DNA from: Cetobacterium sp. NK01
Lineage (GTDB): Bacteria; Fusobacteriota; Fusobacteriia; Fusobacteriales; Fusobacteriaceae
DNA length: 64,000 nucleotides
Direction: 5' to 3'
NCBI RefSeq assembly: GCF_024506395.1
Contig: NZ_JANIBO010000001.1
Location: 1,116,001-1,180,000, forward strand
Made by a program: the position numbers and the translations under genes. Of this stretch, positions 53,755 to 62,108 are shown in pieces; the first letter of the stretch is position 1; every line of letters starts with the position of its first letter. The notes beneath the pieces were generated by a model. It worked only from the letters and a program-made list of their open reading frames with translations. It was not told where the DNA came from and did no database searches.

Positions 53755-53794
53755 AAATTAAAAATCGTATACAATCTTAGAAAAAGTATACAAA
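53746..53794. promoter_or_regulatory. Triple GTATAC operator at the uronate promoter
   Basis: TTGTATAC (53746-53753) overlaps the -10 element. GTATACAA occurs at 53768-53775 and again at 53787-53794. These mirror-image half-sites (full form TTGTATACAA) fit a GntR/FadR-type repressor, most likely the adjacent one controlling itself and the operon. Confidence 0.7.
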
Positions 53795-53805
53795 GAGAGG
53801 TAGAC

Positions 53806-54477
53806 ATGTCAGTAAAAAATAATACAGAAAATATATATGAAGATCTAAAAGAAAAAATAATGAATTTAGAATATAAACCAGGTCAAACAATAACAGAGCA
53901 AGAGATAAGTAATATTTATGGAGTTTCAAGAACACCAAGTAGAGATATATTGAATAAACTTTCATCAACAGGACTTATTGAAAGTGTTCCATTTAAATCA
54001 AGTTATGTAAGTCTATTAGATATGGATATCATAAAACAAAGTATTTATATGAGAATAGTTTTAGAAAAGCAAATAATAAAAGATGCAGTGAGATTAATAG
54101 ATGATAAATTTATTGCAGATATGGAGTATAATCTTAAACTTCAAGAGCTTCTTTTAAAAAGAGAGTTTGAAACAAAAGAGTTCTATGATCTAGATTGCCA
54201 GTTACATAAATTATGGTATGAATTAACAAAAAATATATTTATTTGGGAGCAGATAGAAAAGGCTCAGATTCACTATAAGAGATTTAAGATGCTAGATATA
54301 TTAGAAGTTAAAAATTTTAAAGCAATCTATGAGGATCATAAAATGTTAGTAGAGGTTATAAAAGAAAAAAATACAGATAAAATAGAAGAGATAATATCAG
54401 AACATCTTTTTAGTGGAATAAATAGATTACAAAATTTAATACATGGGGAATTTGAAAATTATTTTAATAAAAGATAA
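53806..54477 (+). CDS. GntR-family (FadR-type) repressor of the uronate operon
   Basis: This 223-aa regulator starts at ATG 53806 behind GAGAGG; a longer frame lies upstream of the transcript start. It has an N-terminal GntR winged helix (about 8-75, EDLKEKIMNLEYKPGQTITEQEISNIYGVSRTPSRDILNKLSSTGLIE) and a helical FCD ligand domain (about 85-215, with metal/ligand residues such as ...DLDCQLHKLWYEL and EDHKMLVEVI). It is the first gene of the operon with dctPQM, kduI and kduD, so an uronate-derived intermediate is the likely inducer. Confidence 0.9.
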   Translation: MSVKNNTENIYEDLKEKIMNLEYKPGQTITEQEISNIYGVSRTPSRDILNKLSSTGLIESVPFKSSYVSLLDMDIIKQSIYMRIVLEKQIIKDAVRLIDDKFIADMEYNLKLQELLLKREFETKEFYDLDCQLHKLWYELTKNIFIWEQIEKAQIHYKRFKMLDILEVKNFKAIYEDHKMLVEVIKEKNTDKIEEIISEHLFSGINRLQNLIHGEFENYFNKR

Positions 54478-54504
54478 AAAGATAAAAAGAAGGGGTGTAT
54501 AATT

Positions 54505-55503
54505 ATGAAAAAATTAGTAAATTTAGGATTAGGTGTTGTATTTACAGGAGTTTTAATGGGATGCTCTGGAGATAAAGATGCAAAAACAACAGGATCAACA
54601 ACATTAAAAGTAGCTTTTAATCAATCGGAATCTCATCCACAATATAAAGCATTAAAAGATTTTGGAGATAAATTAGATAAAGAGACAAATGGTCAATATA
54701 AAGTAGAAATTTCACCAAATGCTCTTTTAGGAGATCAAAGAGCAGCTACTGAGCTTGTACAAAATGGTGTTATTCAAATGGCTGTAGTTGGAAATCCTGT
54801 TGTTGAAAATTTTAATAAAGATTTTGCTGTAATAGGACTACCTTATATCTATGATAGTATTGATCATCAAAAAAATGTATTTTTATCTGGAAAATTAGAT
54901 GAACTGTTTAAATCAGTTAGCAAAAATGGTTTTGAAGTAGTTGGAGCTTATACAGCAGGAGCAAGATCGATATATACAAATAAACCAATAGAAAAACCAG
55001 AGGATTTAAAGGGATATAAAGTTAGAGTAATGCAGTCTGATACAATGAAGAAAATGGTTGATTTAATGGGAGGAGTTGGAACTCCAATGGCTCAAGGAGA
55101 GGTTTACACTGCTATTCAGCAAGGTGTTTTAGAAGGTGGAGAAAATAATGAGGTAACTTATGCAGACTTAAAACACTATGAAGTTGCAAAGTATTTCTCT
55201 TACACAAATCACTTAATGGTACCAGACTTAATAATTATAAATGATAAAGTTTACAATGGAATGACAAAAGAAAATAAGGATATTTTTGATAAGTTAGTTA
55301 AAGAATCTGTAGATTTAGAGTTCAAAGCTTGGGCAGAAAATGTAGAGGCAGCTAAAAAATTAGCTCAAGAAAATGGAGCTCAATTTATTGAGTTATCAAT
55401 AAAGCCATTCCAGGAAAATATAAAACCATTACAAGAGAATGTTAAAAATTCATCTGAAGTAACTAAAAAAATATATGATGATATTAGATCTTTAGCTCAA
55501 TAA
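54505..55503 (+). CDS. TRAP transporter substrate-binding lipoprotein (DctP family)
   Basis: This 332-aa protein has a lipobox (VLMGCSG) after a short hydrophobic segment, so it is anchored outside the inner membrane. The DctP fold is shown by LKVAFNQSESHPQYKALKDFGDKL, ALLGDQRAATELVQNGVIQMAV, ARSIYTNKPIEKPEDLKGYKVRVMQSDTMKKMVDLMGG (with the carboxylate-binding Arg) and EVYTAIQQGVLEGGENN. Its operon partners KduI and KduD suggest it binds an unsaturated or keto uronate. Confidence 0.95.
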   Translation: MKKLVNLGLGVVFTGVLMGCSGDKDAKTTGSTTLKVAFNQSESHPQYKALKDFGDKLDKETNGQYKVEISPNALLGDQRAATELVQNGVIQMAVVGNPVVENFNKDFAVIGLPYIYDSIDHQKNVFLSGKLDELFKSVSKNGFEVVGAYTAGARSIYTNKPIEKPEDLKGYKVRVMQSDTMKKMVDLMGGVGTPMAQGEVYTAIQQGVLEGGENNEVTYADLKHYEVAKYFSYTNHLMVPDLIIINDKVYNGMTKENKDIFDKLVKESVDLEFKAWAENVEAAKKLAQENGAQFIELSIKPFQENIKPLQENVKNSSEVTKKIYDDIRSLAQ

Positions 55504-55524
55504 AATTTTAATAGGAGAACAAGG

Positions 55525-56004
55525 ATGGAAACTTTAAGAAATGGTTTAGATAAAATAATTGAGATATTCTGTATAGTTTTAATGGCAGTTATGACAACTT
55601 TAGTAACTTGGCAAGTTATAACAAGATATGTTTTTAATAATCCAAGTGCAGTGACAGAACAACTATGTCAATATCTATTTATATGGCTAGTTTTATTTGG
55701 AGCAGCTTATATATTTGGAAGACGTGAACATATGCAAATAACTTTTGTAAGAGATAAATTGCCTCAAAAAATAGGAATAATTTGTGATATTTTACAAGAG
55801 GGAATAATATTTATTTTTACCTTTGGAGTATTGGTTATAGGGGGATATTTATCAGTGATTAAACAGATGGTCCAGTTTGATGCCGCACTTAGAATACCAA
55901 TAGGTGTTGTATATGCAGCTATCCCTATAAGTGGGGTGTTTATATTATTTTATTCAATTCTTAATATAAAGAAAATAATAAATACTATAAAAAGGGAGAG
56001 TTAA
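55525..56004 (+). CDS. TRAP transporter small membrane subunit (DctQ)
   Basis: This 159-aa protein has four membrane segments and the DctQ signatures VTWQVITRYVFNNPSAVTEQLCQYLFIWLVLFGAAYIFGRREHMQI. It forms the inner-membrane complex with DctM and uses the Na+ gradient. It lies 21 bp after dctP and 1 bp before dctM. Confidence 0.94.
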   Translation: METLRNGLDKIIEIFCIVLMAVMTTLVTWQVITRYVFNNPSAVTEQLCQYLFIWLVLFGAAYIFGRREHMQITFVRDKLPQKIGIICDILQEGIIFIFTFGVLVIGGYLSVIKQMVQFDAALRIPIGVVYAAIPISGVFILFYSILNIKKIINTIKRES

Positions 56005-56005
56005 A

Positions 56006-57313
56006 ATGAATTTAGCACTACAAACAGGATTAATAATGTTTATGTCACTTCCTATATTATTGACAATAGGAGTTCCAATAAGTGTTAGTATAGGTTTTGC
56101 ATCAACTATATCTATGTTAACAATACTTCCTTTTGAAGGATCTATGGTAACATCAGCTCAAAGAATTTTCATAGGAACTAACTCGTTTTCATTAGTAGCA
56201 ATTCCGTTTTTTATTCTGGCTGGAAATATAATGAATAACGGAGGAATAGCTATTCGTTTAATAAATTGTGCAAAATTAATAGGTGGAAGACTGCCTGGAT
56301 CTTTAGCACAATCCAATGTAGTAGCAAATATGCTATTTGGAGCTATTAGTGGATCAGGAGTAGCAGCTGCAGCTGCAGTAGGAGGAACAATAGGTCCAAT
56401 AGAAAAAAGAGAGGGGTATAGCCCAGAGTTTAGTGCAGCAGTAAATATAGCTTCAGCACCAACAGGGATGTTAATTCCTCCAAGTAATACTCTAATTGTG
56501 TATTCAACAGTAGCAGGTAGTGTTTCAATATCAGCTCTATTTATAGCAGGATATATACCAGGAATTCTGTGGGGAATGGGAGTTATGATTTTATCGGCAA
56601 TAATGGCAAAGAAAAATGGATATGTATCTAAAGAGAAAACTACTTTAAATCAAAAAATAAAAGTTGTTTTAGATGCCATTCCAAGTTTACTATTAGTTGT
56701 AATAGTAATAGGTGGAATTTTAAAAGGTATTTTTACTGCAACAGAAGGATCAGCAATAGCTGTTGTTTATTCTTTGGGATTATCATTGATATATAAAGAG
56801 ATGAGTATTAGAGAATTGCCTAAAATTCTATTTTCTTCAGCTCAAATGACAGCTATAGTTATATTTATGATTGGAGTTTCTTCAATAATGTCATGGGTAA
56901 TGGCTTTTACAAATATTCCTCAAATTATAGCTAAGTCAATTTTAGGGATAACAGATAGTTATGCTATTATTTTGATAATAATGAATGTATTAATGCTTAT
57001 AATAGGAACTTTCATGGATCCAACACCAGCTGTATTGATATTTACACCAATATTTCTACCAATAGCTCAAAGTTTTGGAATGAGTACAATACATTTTGGA
57101 ATAATGATAGTATTTAATCTATGTATTGGAACAATTACACCACCAGTAGGACCAATATTATTTACAGGATGTAAGGTTGGGGATGTAACAATAGAGCAGG
57201 TCTTTAAAACTTTATTACCATTTTATGTGGTGACAATGATTATATTAATTTTAGTAATATTTATTCCGCAGTTATCTATGTGGTTACCAGATTTATTCGG
57301 ACTTATAAAATAA
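56006..57313 (+). CDS. TRAP transporter large permease (DctM)
   Basis: This 435-aa polytopic protein is the transport subunit. It has the DctM signatures PFFILAGNIMNNGGIAIRLINCAKLIGGRLPGSLAQSNVVANMLFGAISGSGVAAAAAVGG and APTGMLIPPSNTLIVYSTVAG, and the end VFNLCIGTITPPVGPILFTGCKV. It works with DctQ and the binding lipoprotein to import a carboxylate, here presumably an uronate. Confidence 0.95.
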   Translation: MNLALQTGLIMFMSLPILLTIGVPISVSIGFASTISMLTILPFEGSMVTSAQRIFIGTNSFSLVAIPFFILAGNIMNNGGIAIRLINCAKLIGGRLPGSLAQSNVVANMLFGAISGSGVAAAAAVGGTIGPIEKREGYSPEFSAAVNIASAPTGMLIPPSNTLIVYSTVAGSVSISALFIAGYIPGILWGMGVMILSAIMAKKNGYVSKEKTTLNQKIKVVLDAIPSLLLVVIVIGGILKGIFTATEGSAIAVVYSLGLSLIYKEMSIRELPKILFSSAQMTAIVIFMIGVSSIMSWVMAFTNIPQIIAKSILGITDSYAIILIIMNVLMLIIGTFMDPTPAVLIFTPIFLPIAQSFGMSTIHFGIMIVFNLCIGTITPPVGPILFTGCKVGDVTIEQVFKTLLPFYVVTMIILILVIFIPQLSMWLPDLFGLIK

Positions 57314-57334
57314 TAAAAAATAGGGAGTGTAAAA

Positions 57335-58171
57335 ATGAGATTAGATATAAGATATGCAAATCATCCAGATGATTCAAAGCACTATACAACAGAGGAGTTA
57401 AGAAAGCATTATTTAATGGAAACAGTTTTCCTTGCTGATGAGGTTAATTTAATTTATTCTCATGTAGATAGAGTTATAGCTGGTGGAATTATGCCAGTTG
57501 AAGAAGAGGTAAAACTAGCAGGATGTAAAGAGTTAGGATCTGAGTTTTTCTTAGAGAGAAGAGAACTTGGAATTATAAATGTTGGTGGTGCAGGAAAAGT
57601 AATCATTGATGGAACAGAATATGATATGGAAGCTAAAGATGGATTATACGTTGGAATGGGAAATAAAGAGTTAGTATTTATATCAAACTCTAAAGATAAA
57701 CCAGCTAAATTTTATATAAATTCATCACCAGCACATGTGGGATATCCAACTGTAAAAATTGATAGAACAACAGCTAATAAAGTTAACTTGGGAGATTTAG
57801 AGAATTCAAACAAAAGAACTATATTTCAATATGTTCACCCTGCAGTTTGTAAATCATGTCAACTTGTAATGGGGATGACAGAGCTAGATCCAAATAATAT
57901 GTGGAACACTATGCCAACACATACTCATGAAAGAAGAATGGAGGTTTATTTCTATTTCGATATGGATGAAAATTCAAGAGTATTCCATTTGATGGGACAA
58001 CCTCAAGAGACTCGTCACATTGTAATGGCTAATGAGCAAGCTGTAATATCTCCATCATGGTCAATTCACTCAGGTGTAGGAACTAAAAACTATACATTTA
58101 TCTGGGGAATGGCTGGGGAGAATCAAACGTTTACTGATATGGACCACGTTCCAATGGATCAGTTAAAATAA
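57335..58171 (+). CDS. kduI: 5-keto-4-deoxyuronate isomerase KduI
   Basis: This 278-aa cupin enzyme converts 5-keto-4-deoxyuronate to 2,5-diketo-3-deoxygluconate. It begins [27 protein letters not shown], as KduI does, and has the metal-binding block [21 protein letters not shown] and the later [23 protein letters not shown]. Length is normal. It follows dctM by 21 bp and precedes kduD by 13 bp. Confidence 0.97.
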   Translation: MRLDIRYANHPDDSKHYTTEELRKHYLMETVFLADEVNLIYSHVDRVIAGGIMPVEEEVKLAGCKELGSEFFLERRELGIINVGGAGKVIIDGTEYDMEAKDGLYVGMGNKELVFISNSKDKPAKFYINSSPAHVGYPTVKIDRTTANKVNLGDLENSNKRTIFQYVHPAVCKSCQLVMGMTELDPNNMWNTMPTHTHERRMEVYFYFDMDENSRVFHLMGQPQETRHIVMANEQAVISPSWSIHSGVGTKNYTFIWGMAGENQTFTDMDHVPMDQLK

Positions 58172-58184
58172 TTAGGAGGAAACT

Positions 58185-58946
58185 ATGTTAAATATGTTTA
58201 ATTTAGAGGGAAAAGTTGCAATGGTAACTGGTGGAAACGTAGGAATAGGAAATGCTCTTGCAATGGGGCTTGCAAAAGCGGGGGCTGATTTATTTATCTT
58301 TACATATAATGATGATAACATGGAAAATATGATAAAAGAGGTAGAAGCTTTAGGAAGAAAAATTGCTTATGCAACTGGAGATTTATCGAAAGAGCATATA
58401 GCTATGCAAGCTGTAGGAAAATGCATGGAAGCTTTTGGAAGAATAGATATCTTAGTGAATAACGCAGGAACAATAAAAAGATCACCAATTTTAGAGGGAA
58501 GCAATGAAGATTGGAAATCAGTTATTGACTTAAATCTATCTTCAATATACTATTTAAGTAAGACTGCAGCAATCGAGATGAAAAAGCAAGGTGGAGGAAA
58601 GATAATAAACATAGCGTCAATGTTATCATTCCAAGGTGGAAAGTTTGTACCATCGTACACAGCAAGTAAGCATGGAGTAGCAGGGCTTACAAAAGCTTTT
58701 GCAAATGAGTTAGCAGCAGATAATATTCAAGTAAATGCAATAGCACCAGGATATATAGAAACAGCAAATACAGCACCAATTAGAGCTGACGAGAAAAGAA
58801 ATGCCGAGATATTAGGAAGAATACCATCAGCAAGATGGGGACAAACATCAGACCTAGTAGGAGGAGCAATATTCTTATCGTCAAAAGCAGCAGATTATGT
58901 AAATGGACATATTCTAGCTATAGATGGTGGATGGTTAGTTAGATAA
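58185..58946 (+). CDS. kduD: 2-keto-3-deoxygluconate 5-dehydrogenase KduD
   Basis: This 253-aa short-chain dehydrogenase reduces 2,5-diketo-3-deoxygluconate to 2-keto-3-deoxygluconate. It has the nucleotide motif VTGGNVGIGNALAMGLAKAG, NNAG (DILVNNAGTIKRS), the catalytic Ser (NIASMLSFQGG) and YTASKHGVAGLTKAF. It ends with LAIDGGWLVR as KduD does. Its product feeds KdgK and KdgA at 12.5-14.1 kb. It is the last gene of the operon. Confidence 0.94.
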   Translation: MLNMFNLEGKVAMVTGGNVGIGNALAMGLAKAGADLFIFTYNDDNMENMIKEVEALGRKIAYATGDLSKEHIAMQAVGKCMEAFGRIDILVNNAGTIKRSPILEGSNEDWKSVIDLNLSSIYYLSKTAAIEMKKQGGGKIINIASMLSFQGGKFVPSYTASKHGVAGLTKAFANELAADNIQVNAIAPGYIETANTAPIRADEKRNAEILGRIPSARWGQTSDLVGGAIFLSSKAADYVNGHILAIDGGWLVR

Positions 58947-58957
58947 TATTTTAATGG

Positions 58958-58984
58958 AAAGAGAGGTATAGCCTCTCTTTTTTA
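58958..58984 (+). terminator. Terminator of the uronate operon
   Basis: AAAGAGAGG (58958-58966) pairs with CCTCTCTTT (58972-58980), followed by a T run. Confidence 0.9.
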
Positions 58985-59015
58985 GTATAAATATATAAAG
59001 TTTAAGGAGGTAGCT

Positions 59016-60233
59016 ATGAAAAAATTAAAACTGATGAAACTGATATATAAAATTCATACAAACTCCCCGCCACCTTTAGAAGAGATAGAGAAGATGGGGC
59101 TTTTAGCGGTAAAAATTGCTCAATATTATGCTTTGAGAGCGGATTTTATAGATGAATCAACATGTGTTTATCTAGCGAAACTTTATGAATATAGTTATGA
59201 AGCACAAAAACAGGATATAGATGATATTATAGGTGGCGACATGTGGATATTGACATCTATGAAATCCTATGAAAAGATGCCTTTTGCCTCAGCATCAATA
59301 GGACAAGTTCATTTAGGATATTTAAGAAATAATGAGAATAAAAGTGAAAAGGTTGCTATAAAAATAAGGAGAGAGGATTTTAAGAAAAAATTTTTAGAAG
59401 ATATAGTAAACGCCAGAAAAGTAATAAATACTTTACTCTTTTTTTATCCTAAGTTAAAAAAAATATTTAATCCACTAGAAGTTTTAAATAATATTGAGGA
59501 GTCTACTTTGCGAGAATTAGATTTTAAAAATGAGGTAGAAGGAGCAAAATACTTTGAGAGATTAAAAAAAGAAAATGAAAAGAGATTTGATTTAGAAGAA
59601 TTAAAATTTTCAGAATTTATAGATAATTTATGCACTGAAAAAGTAGCAGTATCAAAATATATAGAGGGAAAAAGTTTTAACACTCTATTAAAAAATGGCG
59701 AACTAAAATATGAGGATCTTTTAAAAGTATTTAAATACCATAGTTTCTATATGTTTAAACTAGGAGTTTTTCATGGGGATCTCCATCCTGGAAATATAAT
59801 TTTAGATCCAAAGGGTTGTATAAATCTTATAGATTGCTCAACTATAGGAAGGGTAAAAAACAAATTAAGAGTGGGACTATTTTGGTTTTTTTATTACCTA
59901 TGTAGATATGATTATGACAAGGCAGTTTTTTATTTAAATGAGATGTCAGAGAAAGAGTTAGTAGATGAGAAGTATTTAAAATTTAAAAAAGATTTTAAAG
60001 AACTTTACAGTGATTTTAAAAATTCCACAGTATCTCAAGTTAGCTTAACAAGACGTATGATGGAAACAATAAAATTAGCTATAAACTCTGGAATGGAATT
60101 TGAAGAGGGAATGTTTCACATAATAAAGAGTCTTATGTATTTAGATGGTATGGTCTTAAAGTGCAATCCTAATATAAACTTAATGAATGATATAAGGGAG
60201 TTTACAGCTTTATTAGAAAGTGATAAACTATAG
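59016..60233 (+). CDS. ABC1/UbiB-family atypical kinase
   Basis: This 405-aa protein belongs to the ABC1/ADCK/UbiB family: an N-terminal extension with KMGLLAVKIAQYYALRADFI, the Ala-rich nucleotide loop MPFASASIGQVHLG, the Lys in KVAIKIRRED, the catalytic loop GVFHGDLHPGNIILD and the metal motif INLIDCSTIGRV (Asp-Cys-Ser in place of the usual Asp-Phe/Tyr-Gly). In other bacteria UbiB supports ubiquinone synthesis by extracting isoprenoid lipids; this organism is probably an anaerobe without ubiquinone, so the role here is open. No C-terminal membrane helices are evident. The start follows AAGGAGG, and mutT follows 30 bp downstream. Confidence 0.88.
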   Translation: MKKLKLMKLIYKIHTNSPPPLEEIEKMGLLAVKIAQYYALRADFIDESTCVYLAKLYEYSYEAQKQDIDDIIGGDMWILTSMKSYEKMPFASASIGQVHLGYLRNNENKSEKVAIKIRREDFKKKFLEDIVNARKVINTLLFFYPKLKKIFNPLEVLNNIEESTLRELDFKNEVEGAKYFERLKKENEKRFDLEELKFSEFIDNLCTEKVAVSKYIEGKSFNTLLKNGELKYEDLLKVFKYHSFYMFKLGVFHGDLHPGNIILDPKGCINLIDCSTIGRVKNKLRVGLFWFFYYLCRYDYDKAVFYLNEMSEKELVDEKYLKFKKDFKELYSDFKNSTVSQVSLTRRMMETIKLAINSGMEFEEGMFHIIKSLMYLDGMVLKCNPNINLMNDIREFTALLESDKL

Positions 60234-60263
60234 AGATAAGTTTATTAGAAGTAGGAGAAATTA

Positions 60264-60659
60264 ATGAAAAAAATTATTGAAGTAGTAGGAGCTATTTTAG
60301 AAAATCCAAATGGTGATATATTTTGTGCTATGAGGCCAAAGGATAAAACTTTCCCAGGGATGTGGGAGTTTCCAGGTGGTAAGATTGAAGAGGGAGAGGA
60401 TCCTAAAAGAGCTTTGGAAAGAGAGATTAAAGAGGAACTAAATATAGATATAAGAGCTGATAAAATTTTTGATGAAGTTCAAAAAGAGTATGAAGAGTTT
60501 GTTATAAAATTATCTACGTATAACTGTACAGTTTTAGATTTCTCAGAGTTTAAATTAGTAGAACACCAAGAGTTTAAGTGGATGAGAAAAGAGCTATTGA
60601 TGACCTTAAATTGGGTCCCAACAGATATTCCAACTGTAGAGAAGTTAGCGAAATTATAA
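60264..60659 (+). CDS. mutT: MutT-type Nudix hydrolase
   Basis: This 131-aa protein has a full Nudix box, GGKIEEGEDPKRALEREIKEELNI, preceded by FPGMWEFPGG. It resembles MutT 8-oxo-dGTP diphosphatases, which clean the nucleotide pool of oxidised guanine. The C-terminal block HQEFKWMRKELLMTLNWVPTDIPTVEKL also fits. It follows the UbiB-like gene by 30 bp and ends at a bidirectional terminator. Confidence 0.93.
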   Translation: MKKIIEVVGAILENPNGDIFCAMRPKDKTFPGMWEFPGGKIEEGEDPKRALEREIKEELNIDIRADKIFDEVQKEYEEFVIKLSTYNCTVLDFSEFKLVEHQEFKWMRKELLMTLNWVPTDIPTVEKLAKL

Positions 60660-60687
60660 AAAGGTATACTCCCTAGTATACCTTTTT
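60658..60687. terminator. Bidirectional terminator between mutT and argH
   Basis: AAAAAGGTATACT (60658-60670), CCCT loop, AGTATACCTTTTT (60675-60687). Confidence 0.93.
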
Positions 60688-60692
60688 TATTA

Positions 60693-62108
60693 TTACATTA
60701 TATCGTTTAATCTATAGTTAATAAGATCTATTTTGGCCCCATCCAAAAATTCATTTAATCTTTCTAAGTGAGAGAGTAAACTCTCTTTACTTGGTCCACC
60801 TAAGGACTTTCTTTTTTCAACACAATTTTTAATAGCTATTGTTTCATATATATCCCCGTTAAAAATATATGAAAACTCTCTGTATTTCTCAAGTGGTAGA
60901 GTTTCTAAATTCAACCCATTATCAATACAGTAACTAACAATTTCCCCAGTTATTTTGTAAGCTTCTCTAAAGCTCATTCCCCTAACAGTTAGGTAGTCTG
61001 CAACGTCAGTGGCATTGATAAAACCATCGTTACAAGCTAAAAGTAAAACCTCATTTTTTACTTTTAACGTTTTAACCATCCCAACAAATACCTGTAAACA
61101 TCCCTTCACAGTATCAACAGCGTCAAAGAAAACCTCTTTATCCTCTTGCATGTCCTTATTGTACGCTAAAGGAATCCCCTTCATAGTTGTTAAAAGTGCC
61201 ATTAAATTCCCATAAACTCTACCAGTTTTCCCCCTAACTAGTTCAGCTGCATCAGGATTTTTTTTCTGTGGCATTATGCTACTTCCAGTTGAAAAAGCAT
61301 CACTTAATTCAATGTATCCAAAGTCATTTGAAGTATAGATTATAATCTCTTCAGAGAACCTTGAAAGGTGCATCATAACAATTGAAAGTGCAGACAGAAT
61401 CTCAATTAAGTAGTCTCTATCACTAACACCATCTAAAGAGTTTAAAGTAGGTCCTTTAAATCCTAAAGTGTGAGCAGTGAACTCTCTATCTATTGGATAA
61501 GTTGTACCAGCTAAAGCTGCACATCCAAGAGGTGAGTAATCAAGTAACTCAAAGGCGTTGTTTAAACGGATAAAGTCTCTTTTAAACATCTCAGAGTATG
61601 CAAACATATAGTGTCCAAATGATATTGGTTGAGCCTTTTGAAGGTGAGTAAACCCAGGCATATATGTTTCTAAATGCTCTTTTCCTAAGTTAGTAGTAAC
61701 CTCAATTAGTTCAATTAAATAGGACTGGATTTTTTTTACTTCATCCTTTGTAAAAAGTCTCATATCTACAGCTACTTGGTCGTTTCTACTACGTCCAGTG
61801 TGAAGTTTTTTCCCCACATCACCAATTCTATCAATAAGAATTTTTTCAATATTCATATGAATATCTTCGTAGGTTGTAGAGAAGGTAATCTTTCCATTTT
61901 CAATATCCTCTAGAATCTCTAAAAGTGTTTTTTCAATGAGGCCCCCATCCTCTTTTGAAATGATCTCCATTTTAGAAAGCCCTCTCACATGAGCGATACT
62001 ACCCATAATGTCGTATCTATATAGTCGTTGATCAAAGTGAATAGAGGAGTGAAAATCTAGGATTAGTTCACTTGCTGCTTCTTTAAATCTTCCTGAAAAG
62101 TACTGCAT
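60693..62108 (-). CDS. argH: Argininosuccinate lyase
   Basis: This 471-aa enzyme of the fumarase/aspartase superfamily splits argininosuccinate into arginine and fumarate. It starts MQYFSGRFKEAASE, the family's usual GRF start, and contains DIHMNIEKILIDRIG, LHTGRSRNDQVAVDMRLF, PGFTHLQKAQPISFGHYM and the flexible catalytic loop TGSSIMPQKKNPDAAELVRGK. Its first 46 bases overlap the end of nhaC, and no argG or other arginine genes are in the window. Confidence 0.97.
   Translation of the reverse strand: MQYFSGRFKEAASELILDFHSSIHFDQRLYRYDIMGSIAHVRGLSKMEIISKEDGGLIEKTLLEILEDIENGKITFSTTYEDIHMNIEKILIDRIGDVGKKLHTGRSRNDQVAVDMRLFTKDEVKKIQSYLIELIEVTTNLGKEHLETYMPGFTHLQKAQPISFGHYMFAYSEMFKRDFIRLNNAFELLDYSPLGCAALAGTTYPIDREFTAHTLGFKGPTLNSLDGVSDRDYLIEILSALSIVMMHLSRFSEEIIIYTSNDFGYIELSDAFSTGSSIMPQKKNPDAAELVRGKTGRVYGNLMALLTTMKGIPLAYNKDMQEDKEVFFDAVDTVKGCLQVFVGMVKTLKVKNEVLLLACNDGFINATDVADYLTVRGMSFREAYKITGEIVSYCIDNGLNLETLPLEKYREFSYIFNGDIYETIAIKNCVEKRKSLGGPSKESLLSHLERLNEFLDGAKIDLINYRLNDIM

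Noticed and set aside
53746-53805. Upstream extension of the GntR gene from TTG 53746
   Set aside because: The codon lies in the -10/operator region, before the predicted transcript start.
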